Made by a program: the position numbers and the translations under genes. This document shows, piece by piece, positions 33,823 to 44,029 of a DNA stretch of 64,000 bases (its first letter is position 1; every line of letters begins with the position of its first letter). This stretch comes from Camellia lanceoleosa. Its lineage: Eukaryota; Streptophyta; Magnoliopsida; Ericales; Theaceae. The stretch covers positions 127,635,429 to 127,699,428 of the forward strand of contig CM045770.1 of assembly GCA_025200525.1 (NCBI GenBank), in the 5' to 3' direction. Under the pieces are notes generated by a model, which worked only from the letters and a program-made list of their open reading frames with translations, was not told the origin of the DNA and ran no database searches.

Positions 33823-33830
33823 ATATAAGA
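33823..33830 (+). promoter_or_regulatory. TATA box of solo LTR C
   Basis: TATATAAG lies 18 bp after the last GAAGCTTC word and about 1.1 kb into the LTR. It aligns with the TATA-like box of the M LTR. Confidence 0.55.
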
Positions 33831-36800
33831 ACCCCATCCTCCTCCTTTGTTTGGGTTCAGCAAAAACCAACCCTAATACATACATATCTGATATATATCA
33901 CCCTCTCTCTCTACTTTTGTGTGCGTTTGAGGGCCTAAAGGTGTGTTTTCTTCTTAGTTTTTCACTAAGTCACCTACTATTACACCATACTTCGACTTGG
34001 GAGGTCTTGAGGGTTTGTTCTTGGAGCTTTGGATCGGTTTTGATCAGAAGAAGATGGCTGAGGTTGCTGTTCTTCAAGTGTTCTTCAAGGGTAACACTAT
34101 TTACTTTATTTCCCCCATTCTTGCACTAGTCTTTAACCTATCTTGCATACTGATTTAGGCTTTGTGTATAACTGAAAAAAGTCTTGTATTTGCATGCTTA
34201 AGATCTTTCATTAAGGTCATTTTGGTGTTGGGGGTCATCTCCTCTTGCATGCTTGTTTTGGCCTTGTTTTGTGCCATTCTTTGAGACCTTGAGCAAGCTC
34301 TTGCTTGGCCTCCTATGCTTGAAATCCAGTGGATTTTCAGTGGTAGGTTTGCTGTTTTGAGGGCCAAAATCAGAGGGGGTGACCCCCCCTCTCCTTGTCT
34401 TGTTTGGTGGTCTTGTTGACCTTCCAAAGGGACCCTATTTTGCATGCATTGAAGTCATGTTTCAGGCCTCATTTTGTGAGTTTTAAGGTCTGCCTAAGCT
34501 CTGTCAAGAGCTCATTTTGCCACATTTTATGTCTATGATGCATGTGTGGAGCAATCCCATTCAAGGCCTCTCAAGGGGGCCTTTCATTGCATGTTTTGTT
34601 AACCAATTTCAGGGCATTTTTGGTGAGTTTTAGGGCTGTCATAATCCATTTCCAAAGATGGTTTTGCCATGTTACATGTCTATCTTATATGTGTTTAACA
34701 ACTCCTTGTATGGCCCTCTAAAGGAGCTCATCATTTTTGCATGCATTGGCTGCATTTCAGTGGTTATTTGGGCATATTTTGACATGTTTTATTCACTGAT
34801 TTTGGCTGGTTTGATGAGTTCTTATACGCTTCATACACTTTCCATGTAAACCATGTTTGCTAGCCAAAGTTGCATGCTATTTTAGTCCATCATGCTAGCA
34901 TCTTTTGGCCATGCTTTAAACTAGAAATGTGCATGTTTTGGGACTGCCTTGGCTCTATCTTTGTGCTTCATGGTCAAATAGTGCTTTCTTTGCATACTTG
35001 TGGTTCAATACACGTGCCTAGCTTTGGGTTTCGGGGCTTATTTCATGCACCGGGTGCCTTGTTTCCATGTTTCGGGACCATTGCATATCATATTTCAGTG
35101 CTGGAAATTATATGTTCGCATGCCATCTCGCATCTCTTGCCATGCTTTGGTAGAGTGGCATTTGATGCCTTAGACTCGGGGCCATTACATTGTGCATGCT
35201 TGCATGCATCTTGGTTGCCTCATTTTCATCACATGGCCACTGATTTTGGCATGCTTGCGGGCTATCCATGTTAGTTTAAGTCCATCATCACATGTTGTTG
35301 CATGCCATGTTTGCTTACATGTTTAGGTTGCGTGCCTAGTATACATTGCTCATTTGCATGTTCATGTTGCATATTTAGCCTCCATGCCTAGGTTGTATTT
35401 CATTGAGTATGCATCCCTTGCCTCTTGATCAATCATGATAGGGGTTGGGGCCCTTTGATGTGTTTTGTGCTTGCATTTCATTTGATATCAAAGTTGCACA
35501 CTTTGCTTTTGGGCCATCATGCATTGAAATGCGTGATTGATGGTCCGAGGGTTGAGGGCCACACTCCCTTGAGTCCATTACGTGATTGGGAGAGTGGCCA
35601 TGCATACATTGCTTTGAAAATTCCATGCCATGCACTGCTCGCCCTCTGCTGCTGTCAATTACAGGTTATGCAGGAAGTTTTGGTCGGTCGGCTACATATA
35701 GTGCCGACCGACCAATAATTTGTGGCCGATAGCTTAAATAGTGGCCGGTGATGATTCCCTCTGGTCGGTGACCATCCCTCCTGGCCGGTGGTATTCTCCA
35801 ACATCTAGAGAGCATACCCTGGGACTTTGGCAGTCCTCAGAGGAGCAGGTAGTGAAAACAGAGGCAGCAGTGCTATGACAGCGAGTTTTCGGGCAAGACG
35901 AGTCAAGCATGCATTATCCACGCGTTCCGAGGCAAGGCTGCGGCCATCTTTTTTCTGCATTTAATTGGTTAATTAATTAGAAGTTCTGTAATAATTAATT
36001 TAGTAGTATTTATTTGGTTGTGTAATATTTATTCGGACCCTCTGAGCTAGGGCAATTGTGTAATAAGTGTTTTTGAGTGTGTGTATGTCTTCCAACCCCC
36101 ACTTCTTTCTCCCTTTTACTTACCTGCTTTCAATGGTTAGTATTAGGGCATATTTAACTTAGCATACCTTATGCTATGTATGCGTGCACCCATACATTTG
36201 TCTTGCATGCACTGGGCTCGGTGCATCATACTAACTGCATTGTATTTCAATTCCAAGTTGAGTACTTATTAGTTGCAGCATTTCACATGCCATCTTTAGG
36301 ATAGCCGAGCCTATTATAGTTGCATTTTGCATGCGTTGCATTAGCCATCTTAACATGAACTAGGATCATGCATATGATTACTAACTAGTTTCTGTTTTGG
36401 CTTGGAGTACTAGGTAAGCTTTCATGCTTTAGCATACCGCATGCGTGTGAGTGTTGCCATAATAACATGATTGCCATGAGGCTAGCTGCTTATGTGATAT
36501 AACTGCTTGAATGCCTGTGGATGGAGGTCAAATTACCTAAATTGGAATAATACATTAAAACTGTGAGTTTTAAGCCCACTGGATAGTGGCAAAACCATCC
36601 TTTCTAAAGCCCACTCGAGGGTGGCAAAATCTGTATTTTAGCCTACTTGCGAGTAGCAAACCATTTTTTAAACAAACATAAAATTTTTTGTTTCGATTTA
36701 GGCGATTTGGTCTATACTTATTTGTTGTGTGCACAACATAGTAATTTTAGGCTAATAACCGGAATAAGAACACATAACGTTTTCAAAATAGGATATCATG

Positions 36801-37137
36801 GTTAGTAGAGGCCGATCTTTGGATCAGGCGAGAGGGGGTGCTCATAGCTGACCTTCCCCAATTGTACCCAAGTTCTCGAGCCGAGGCAACTTTGGTGATG
36901 ACGGACACGTGGCCTTTGGCACCGAGTCAGGGTTTTCTAAATTCCCCCATAAAAAATATTTAGGTGGTGACTCTGTATCTGGCAAAGCAGTCCATGTTTG
37001 GCACTTCTTTCAAAAAAAATCTGTTTTCTCAAAACGATTTGCCGGATTTGAACTCTTTGGTTCAAGATTAAGAACCGTGACACATAAACGAGTTCGAACT
37101 GTGGCAGCATAAGTCCCTCTCCCGGGGCGCGTTCACA

Positions 37138-37142
37138 CACTC
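37138..37142. repeat. Target duplication (right) of solo LTR C
   Basis: CACTC, matching 32701-32705. Confidence 0.88.
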
Positions 37143-37756
37143 GGCATTCAATCTTTTTTTTTTTTTTTTTTCTCTCTCAAAACCCTTTTCTTACTTTTCT
37201 CTCAATGTACATCTCTTTTATTTTTCATCCCTTTCCCCAGATATGGTTGATGGATAAGCTGAAAGTGGTGGATCCTTGCCCTGAGTAGTCGGTCAGGACT
37301 TACTTTCTTCGTCCACAGCTAGTGGAGTTCTCCTCAAAGGGAATGTGGTGTGACTGGATGCACAGCAGATCTGCGGCTGACATTGTTTGGCGTAGCCCCT
37401 GGCTTAACTTGGCTAAGATGAGTTACAGCATGTCCCGGCAACCAGGTATATAGTTGATTGTCCTTACACACTGTGTATTCTATTTTCCATTCAGGTTCAG
37501 ACGCCAGTTTGGGTATGATTAGATTTGTTCGGATGAAGGGATAAAGTACCCAGCTTCATTTCCCGTTCGTGGTTCGTACTTGCCTCGATTCCTCAGTGCT
37601 TGGAATACGAGAGAATTTCTGGCCCCTGCCCTTACTTTCAGTTCCATCCTTCCTGACGAATACTTGGTTTGGCTCGAGGATGAGGAACAGATTAGGCCGA
37701 CCTCGGTTACAAAAACTTCTATAGGCATGAAAAAGAGACAGAGAACTGACACTTGA

Positions 37757-38188
37757 CTCATCTATGCCCCTAGTTTATTGCTTTGTCTTTTCTTTTCAAG
37801 TTTTTATGGAAAATCAACTTTAGTTTGGAGAATGTACTTGTGATAAATCAATAAAATCAAAGTGAGTATTGAAAAGTTTCCTTTTGTGTTGTAAACGGTA
37901 AATTTTGAGAAGAAAAACAAAAATTGAATCAAAACTTTTCAAAACAATTTTTTTTTGGTTTTTTCGGAAATGGTCACCACCGGATACATGCGGAATCAAT
38001 CCTAAGGCTATACAACCCCAAATCAGAAGATCATAACCAAGTCGACAAACGGTGGAGAATGACAGATTGATTAAACCAGATGAACATGACAGTTGGGTTG
38101 AAAAATAGTGATGGCCGAACTTCGGGATGAAGTTGCCTACGTATCCCAAAGATGAGAATCAAGCCTTACGTAGTTCGGACAGGGTTCA
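37757..38188. other. 3' flank of the DUF7745-like gene, with second CTACGTATC motif
   Basis: A T/A-rich 3' UTR-like tract with AATAAAATC (37850-37858) precedes a motif at 38137-38173 (CTACGTATC ... TACGTAG) equivalent to the one beside the M PPT. Nothing else is recognisable. The target duplication GTTCA (38184-38188) ends it. Confidence 0.5.
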
Positions 38189-39816
38189 TGTCACGACCCA
38201 AACCCGCCCCGAGAAGGTTGGCATCGTAACCGGCCAGTAATCCTCGATTACCACAGGCCTTCCTGTACATAACATAATTGAACGGGGCTCGCGGAAGCGA
38301 AATCAAATAACCATAGTCCAAAGAGCTGTGCATAAATATGAACATACATTTACATGACAAAAATGTTAATTTACCCACTATCTTTACATAACTTGTGATT
38401 AAAATTCATATACAAAACATGCCTCAGATACAACAAGGTAAAGTTCACAAAACGGCCTTCCAGACCTGGCCTCAGCTCGAGGCACTAAACTCTAGGTTAG
38501 GCTTCAAAACGGCGACTCGGCTCGAGACTCCGCCTAGGCTTGACTCCCCGAAGGCTCACCTATAAATACATAAATACAAACAATGAGCTAAAGCTCAGCA
38601 AGTAACATTAACGTAAAGGGGTTAGTGAACGAACTCCAACATTTCGTAAATCTGTAAAACGTAACATTCATAAACATAATCATAATCATCTCATAAGAAC
38701 ATACATAATGGCATACTCCATAGAATATATCATGTGTCGACTAACGACTAGAGTAACCGGTCCCGGACACCGATTAAACACATACCGAGATCTCGTAAAC
38801 TGGTCATGGGTTTTTCCTTCCATGCCGTCCCCCATGACTAAAGCGCATGGGCCTGCATGTTCTCGCCCCCACAACAGACTAACTATGGATGCCATACTAG
38901 ATTCGCAAATCAGGACATTCGTTCACAGCTTAAAATCACATTTCATAAACATATCATATCGTATAGCATTTTCAGAACATACTTTATAAGAACATAACTT
39001 TACAGAAATGTTACTTATAGTGGGTTTCCAAAACCGAGGGCACGGTCTTCACTTCTTGACCTGCAAATCATCAACAGTATAATACATTTCTTATCATTCG
39101 TCATCAATACATCACATAAGTCATGCCATTTCACATTCATTTCATACTCAATCTAATCATTCTTTACTTTAATTCATGCTCATGAGATGCTAAAGGATGC
39201 CATTAACATGTTAGAATCACGTAACTCAACTTTTCCAAAATTTTCTGAAATAAGCCCTTCCGCTCGAGCGCCCACTTGTCCGCTCGAGCGGACTGCACAT
39301 TTTTCCCAAAACTGCTGAGAGGCCGATTTCTACGCTCGAGCGGGCTCCCCTCCGCTCGAGCGGACCCTGCGAAAGTCTGAAATTCTGGTTCTTCTTCTAT
39401 ACTTCATCCTTTCTTTGAAACATTAACTTCCCCTCTTATGAATTCAAAACCCAAACATTTAAATCACATAATTTCAACATCAAGGCTTCAAATATCAAAA
39501 CCCACATGAACCATAAGCAAGATCAAACCCATGAATCAAGGTGGAAATCCATAAACATATACATACAAGCTTCATATCTCTATATCCATGGAGGTTCTCC
39601 CTCACTATGCCATAGAATCATAAATTCATGTCATACATGTTCAAATTAAACATATGTCTCTTTCAATCTTCTCATTTAACATGAGATCACACATGATTCA
39701 ACCTTAATTTGAAGGAAATAGGAAGGAATTTTTACCTTGATCACTTAAGTTAGAGAAACTTTGAGCTTAATCCCTTTTCTTCCTCTTCTTCCCTTCTTGC
39801 TTCCCCTTTCTCACGA

Positions 39817-39867
<51 letters not shown>

Positions 39868-40206
39868 AGATTTTTCTTGTCTTTTGAGTCAACAAAGAGG
39901 TCAAGCCTTCTATATATCATATATATCAAATAAATAAACATTTATGCCATAACTTTGAGCCAAACAGGACTTAGCGATTCAGACGAAATTCAGTCCTCAA
40001 TTTATTGCTCCAAATAGCTCTAAAAATTTCCGGTATCACATAGGCGTGTTCAATTTCATTTTCTGAACCCATTACGGTCTTCGATTTCAGTCCCGAAGTC
40101 GTAATTCCAACAGATATTTTACTAATTCAAACAGATAATTCCCAATTAATTCATAAATACACAATTAATTACGGGTAATTATGATATGCATTTCGGGGTC
40201 ATTACA
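38189..40206 (+). repeat. Solo LTR A (2018 bp), TGTCACGACCC family
   Basis: Starts TGTCACGACCCAAACCCG and ends GGGGTCATTACA, flanked on both sides by GTTCA (38184-38188 and 40207-40211). It has no PBS, internal region or second LTR, so it is a solo LTR. It belongs to the same family as LTR B in the opposite orientation, with shared stretches such as GGCCAGTAATCC. It contains four copies of the palindrome CGCTCGAGCG and a (CT)n tract at 39821-39862. Confidence 0.9.
39261..39362 (+). promoter_or_regulatory. Two 20-bp-spaced pairs of the CGCTCGAGCG palindrome in LTR A
   Basis: The 10-bp palindrome occurs at 39261, 39281, 39333 and 39353: two pairs, each with 20-bp start-to-start spacing. LTR B has a pair with the same spacing (41825, 41845). 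Possible protein-binding dyads; role unknown. Confidence 0.6.
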
Positions 40207-40211
40207 GTTCA

Positions 40212-40330
40212 CTCGAGTATTTATTCTCTCCTTTTGTGCTCTAACTTTTGCCAAGGTTGCCCTTTCGGGTTTTCGGCCTTGCGAGCTTAGTTTTTCTTTA
40301 TTTCTAATTTATTTTTTTTGTTTTTATGCT
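40212..40330. other. Element M sequence after the integrase stop
   Basis: A short T-rich stretch between solo LTR A and the integrase stop codon. No features beyond a repeated TGCTCTAACTTTT word (40239 and 40327). Confidence 0.5.
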
Positions 40331-40562
40331 CTAACTTTTTGTTTTCTTCAACTTGTCCATGTTGATCGGCTGTGAAAACTCAAAGCCATCCAAATCCATA
40401 AGAATAATTCTCCTCCGGACCAGATTGACTTGATGATATAAGGGCCAGTCCAATTGGCTCTGAACTTGCCCCTAGGGTCGTGGATGGGGGCTCGGTTGTC
40501 TTTGAGAACTATGTCTCATTCCTTGGGATTTTTGGACTTGACTTTCTTGTTAAAATCCCTCG
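40331..40562 (-). pseudogene. IN: Integrase C-terminal part of element M
   Basis: Minus-strand translation gives ARDFNKKVKSKNPKE, then a stop, DIVLKDNRAPIHDPRGKFR and NWTGPYIIKSIWSGGE, the usual DNA-binding tail of Ty3/gypsy integrases. After a phase change it reads ILMDLDGFEFSQPINMDKLK and ends at TAG (40331-40333). It is the downstream half of the integrase gene at 42963-44017, cut by solo LTR B. The CAATT duplication ends it at 40563-40567. Confidence 0.8.
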
Positions 40563-40567
40563 CAATT
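40563..40567. repeat. Target duplication (left) of solo LTR B
   Basis: CAATT, repeated exactly at 42958-42962. The insertion falls inside the integrase coding sequence of element M. Confidence 0.9.
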
Positions 40568-42957
40568 TGTAACAACCCTCGTACTGATTCGACATTAAAC
40601 CATGAATTATCTCTTGATTCTGCTAAACCGAATCGATAATGGTGATAAGTGAACTGGATGAACTCTTGAGCAGAATGAAATTGAAATCAAATGGCGAATA
40701 AGTTTGTCTATTGAATTGCATATTGTATCTGTTGACTTATGTGATTATCTGTTTGATTTATATGTTTAAACTGTTAATTGAAGGCCTTATCGGCGGCCGA
40801 TTTAGAAACCGTTTGATGTTTTAGAATCAGTAGAATATTTGTGTTTTAATGATATATTTATCTGAAAATTGATTAGGAATGATTAAATTAGATTTAAACG
40901 AATTAATTGTCAAGTTCGACTTAATTACGGAATTTCCATTGTGAGTGGGCCTTTGCCTAATCTAATATTTGAGCCTAACACATCACTTTAGTCTTATACA
41001 AAACATTTCCTCAGCCTTGTGGAGAGCTACAACCCAATTATAGAGTGAGAGAGGGAGTAGACTTGAGCTCATCTTGCCATTGTTGAGAATTGCTAGGAGA
41101 CTTGAAGTAGATTGAAGTGGACTTGCTAATCTAGCCTCCTTACCTTTAAATTGAGATTTAGGTAAGTGAAATCATCTTCTTCTTGTTGTCTTGAGCTAAG
41201 CCTTGCATGTTTCATGCATCATTGTAGAACTAAACCATGATTTTGTTCATAATTGCTGAATTGAAGTTCCATTGTTGCATGCATGTTGAATTTAGTGAGT
41301 TTGAAGTTGAATTCTTGGTGAATTGTACATGCATGTCCATGTTTAAGCTATAGTCCATGTTTTCAACTTGCTTTTCAAGGAATTGAGCTCATTTGAGCAT
41401 GATTTGAAGCCTAAAATTGTTTTGAATGCATGCATGTCATGTTTCAGCATTGTTCTTGAAAATGGTTTGAAATTTGAGTTTAATTGAAACACCCTTGGGC
41501 CTTGATTTCTTAAATTGGCTTTTGAAACTTGTTGTTCTATGTGTTTAAAAGAGTTTTTCCAGAAAATGGGCCCAAGAGGATCGATTTTGGTATCCCAAAC
41601 TTGAGTTTCGAACTCAGAACACAATTCTGGGTTTTCCAGATTTTTGGTCCTTTCGGCGAGGAGGTAAGTGCGCTCGGCGGAAATCGTCTCCCAAAGATTT
41701 TCTTTGCATTGTTTCTGATCGCTCGGCGGTTTTTCACGCCGGCGAAAATCGAGCATCGATTTTGCATTGTTCATCGACCGCTCGGCGAAGTTAGCCTTTC
41801 GGCGGGCCCCTTTGTTTGCATGTCCGCTCGAGCGGGGAAATGAGCGCTCGAGCGGGGACCCTGTTTCACTGAAAATCCTGAAATTGTTTACTATGCACAT
41901 TTTTGCATCCTCATTCCATCCTAAGCATTCCTAGGCCTAGTTTAAAGCATCTTAATGAGGATTTAGGCATAGAACCACACCGAGGAAATTTAGGGATTTA
42001 ATTATCATCCTTCCCAACTGTTAAACTTAGTGTGTGTTCTATTTGTTAACTGTTTAGGGTTGGCTCTCGGGGACGCGCTCTAGCTGCTATTAGCCCAGAA
42101 CTCTGTGAGTAACAGATTGTGTAAAGATATGTTCAAAATGATTATATTTTGAATACTGAACTGAACTGTTTATTGAACTGATATTGTTTATTGAATGAAT
42201 GTATGTCCTGTTTCCTGAACTGTATTGTGACATCCTTAGCACCTCTTGTTATTGGTATTCTGAGCTCTGTCGGTTCCTTGTGGGACCATCTTGTTCTTGA
42301 TCGATGGCCATCATTCTTGTTGGGTTAAGGCGGTCCTTTTGGACCTACTGTTTATAGGCTAATGGATGTACCACATATGACTGATTGATTGAAATACTGA
42401 AAGATTGAAATACTGTTTAATGAATTGATTTCATTACTGTAAGGACATTCATTTATAACCTCTTTACACATTATGTTATTCACTGGGCTTTAGCTCACTG
42501 TTTATATATATATGTAGGTTCTCAGCAGCCAGACCGGAGCTAGGAGCGTGGGTTAGTCCCCAGTTTTGTCAAGCCAGCCTATGTGCCTCACTGCGAGGTT
42601 CCGAGACGCCATGCTTTGGCTTGGGGTGTTTTTGTGTCCCCTACTGGTCTCCTCACTGTTTTGTACTGTCGTGTAGATAGTTTCTTGTTTTCTTGTCTTT
42701 GTGTCGAGGATTAGGTTCCCGTACTGAATGTTTGTAAATGATTGTATAGACTGTACTGTTTGAACTGTATGAATGCATAAAAATGTTTTTGACATACAGA
42801 TTTTCACAGCTCAATGGACACTAGTTATTTACTGTATTGGCTTCCGCCAGGCCCTGAACTCTGTTCTATTGTATTACTGTTCTGTAGGCCTTCGGTAATC
42901 TCGGATTACTGGCCAGTTACGGTGCTAAACCCATAGGGCCGGGTTTGGGTCGTGACA
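40568..42957 (-). repeat. Solo LTR B (2390 bp), TGTCACGACCC family, reverse orientation
   Basis: Plus-strand ends are TGTAACAACCC and GGGTTTGGGTCGTGACA, so on the minus strand it begins TGTCACGACCCAAACCCG like LTR A. Exact CAATT duplications flank it and no internal region is present. It contains CGCTCGAGCG at 41825 and 41845, with decayed GCTCGGCG words upstream. Long open frames inside on both strands (41343-41900) are shadows without domains. Confidence 0.9.
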
Positions 42958-42962
42958 CAATT

Positions 42963-43700
42963 CTACGTTGGTAACCTTGGATATGATACAATGCCTTCAA
43001 TGTCCTCTCGTCAAACAACATCAATTCTTCAAATCTACTTTGTTGCCAGTCCGCCTCTGCTATCTGATACTCAACCATAATTCTTAGCGACGATACTTCA
43101 AGCTCGATTGGCAGAACAACTTCTATCTCATAAACAAGAGAATAAGGGGTTGCTCCTGTAGATGTTCGGATCGATGTTCTATAACCCTAGAGTGAGAATG
43201 GAAGTTTCTCCGGCCAGTCCCTGTAGGTTTCAACCATTTTTTACAAAATTCTCTTGATGTTTTTGTTTGCAGCCTCAACAGCTCCATTGGTCTGCGGCCT
43301 GTATGTTGATGACTTACGAAAAGCCACGTTATATTTCTCAAGCAGGTCTATCACCTCTTTCTTGAAATGCGAGCCATTATCTGGATGATCTCATTGGGCA
43401 CCCCATACCGACAGATGATGTTGTTCTTGATGAACTTAACCATATACGACGCCTTTAGAACGACATAGGATTGGGCCTCCACCCATTTTGTGAAGTAGTC
43501 GATTACTACCAAAATGAACTCATGCCCGTTTGACCCCTTTGGCGTGACTGCACCGATAACGTCAATTCCCCAGACTGAGAAAGGCTATGGTGAAGTCATA
43601 TTATAAATTTTCGATGGCGGAATGTTCATGCGATTGGCATGGATCTGACATTTGTGGCATCGCCGTACAAAGCCAATACAGTCCTCCTCCATGGTTGACT
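42963..43700 (-). pseudogene. IN: Integrase catalytic core of element M
   Basis: The minus strand reads, with several phase changes, CIGFVRRCHKCQIHAN (zinc-finger Cys pair), WGIDVIGAV (first Asp), FILVVIDYFTKWVEAQSYVV, DNGSHFKKE (second Asp) and TNGAVEAANKNIKR with the catalytic Glu retained. GYRTSIRTSTGATPYSLVY and PIELEVSSLR follow, leading directly to solo LTR B. The frame is broken by frameshifts and stops, but the DDE residues are present, unlike Tat-1. Typical of Ogre-type integrase. Confidence 0.82.
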
Positions 43701-44029
43701 AGTAGTAGCCTTGTCTAAGGATTTTCCGAGCTAGCATCACACCATTCATGTGAGCTCTGCACTCTCCTCCGTGGATAGCTTCCATAAAGGCGCCTTGATT
43801 CTCCTTTCTTAACACACAACTTATGTATTCCCAGATGGCCTCTTTTGTACAACTTGTTTCCGCAGATGATGAATTGGATGGCCAGACGCCATATTCCCCT
43901 TTTGTCCTTGGCACTTGCCTCTGGTGGGTACGCCTCTTTGTCCAGGAAATTCCAGATGTCGTAATACCAGGGGTTCGTGTCTTGAACCTCATCTATCACG
44001 GCGACGGTCTCATACATCGGCGTATACTT
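43701..44029 (-). pseudogene. IN: Integrase N-terminal region of element M
   Basis: Contains NPWYYDIWNFLDKEAYPPEA, then KRGIWRLAIQFIICGNKLYK and the His pair region (MEAIHGGECRAHMNG). This is the usual Ogre segment between RNase H and integrase core. Two overlapping phases show a frameshift near 43850. Confidence 0.75.

Larger units (their letters stand above)
32706..37137 (+). repeat. Solo LTR C (4432 bp), Ogre-like, nested in an intron
   Basis: Begins TGTAGACACCTC and ends GCGCGTTCACA, with exact CACTC duplications and no internal region. It is therefore a solo LTR left by recombination between two LTRs. It is homologous to the inverse of 24035-27333 (the same AAGTCTTRAGGACRGT start, TATA region, CAAAACAGAAACTAGTTAG-type tract and PBS-like tract), but about 1.1 kb longer and clearly diverged, so it is a sister family. 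The open frames inside on both strands (33086-33646, 33689-34129, 34870-35718) have no domain. Confidence 0.9.
32033..37756 (+). pseudogene. DUF7745-like plant transposon-associated gene, interrupted by a solo LTR
   Basis: Exon 1 (32033-32662) reads LQDWITTLDGSEKMNFCSFG, SQEMCPTLKEFQALM, LIWRDYRQHALCLCLLAHFL and RFAGSPLLLQ. This pattern is what I recall as DUF7745, a plant domain common near retrotransposons (a short relative of PMD). Donor CAG|GTATT is at 32662 and acceptor CCCCAG is at 37240. The join is phase 0 and resumes the family pattern (IWLMDKL... then MWCDWM, DIVWRSPWL), so the 4.6-kb intron is real homology and contains the 4432-bp solo LTR. Exon 2 is 37241-37445; exon 3 is about 37495-37756 (YPASFPVRGSYLPRFLSAWN). 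In-frame stops at 32546 (TGA), 37286 (TAG) and 37520 (TAG), plus an apparent one-base phase slip between exons 2 and 3, make it a pseudogene. It lies antisense to element M. Confidence 0.6.

Noticed and set aside
33086..34129. Two open frames of 146-186 residues
   Set aside because: Inside solo LTR C, across its promoter region. No motif, and one overlaps a long opposite-strand frame.
24035..37137. Giant Mutator-like transposon with 3-4-kb terminal inverted repeats flanking a PMD gene
   Set aside because: The inverted homology is real, but the right arm is a solo LTR with its own exact CACTC duplication and TG...CA ends, and the left arm has a PPT beside it. Two LTRs of related families in opposite orientation explain it.
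41343..41900. 185-residue minus-strand open frame and its plus-strand partner
   Set aside because: Entirely inside solo LTR B, no domain, and comparable open frames on both strands.
38189..42957. One element with TGTCACGACCC terminal inverted repeats
   Set aside because: Each half has its own target duplication (GTTCA and CAATT), and the 360 bp between them is integrase and flanking sequence of element M.
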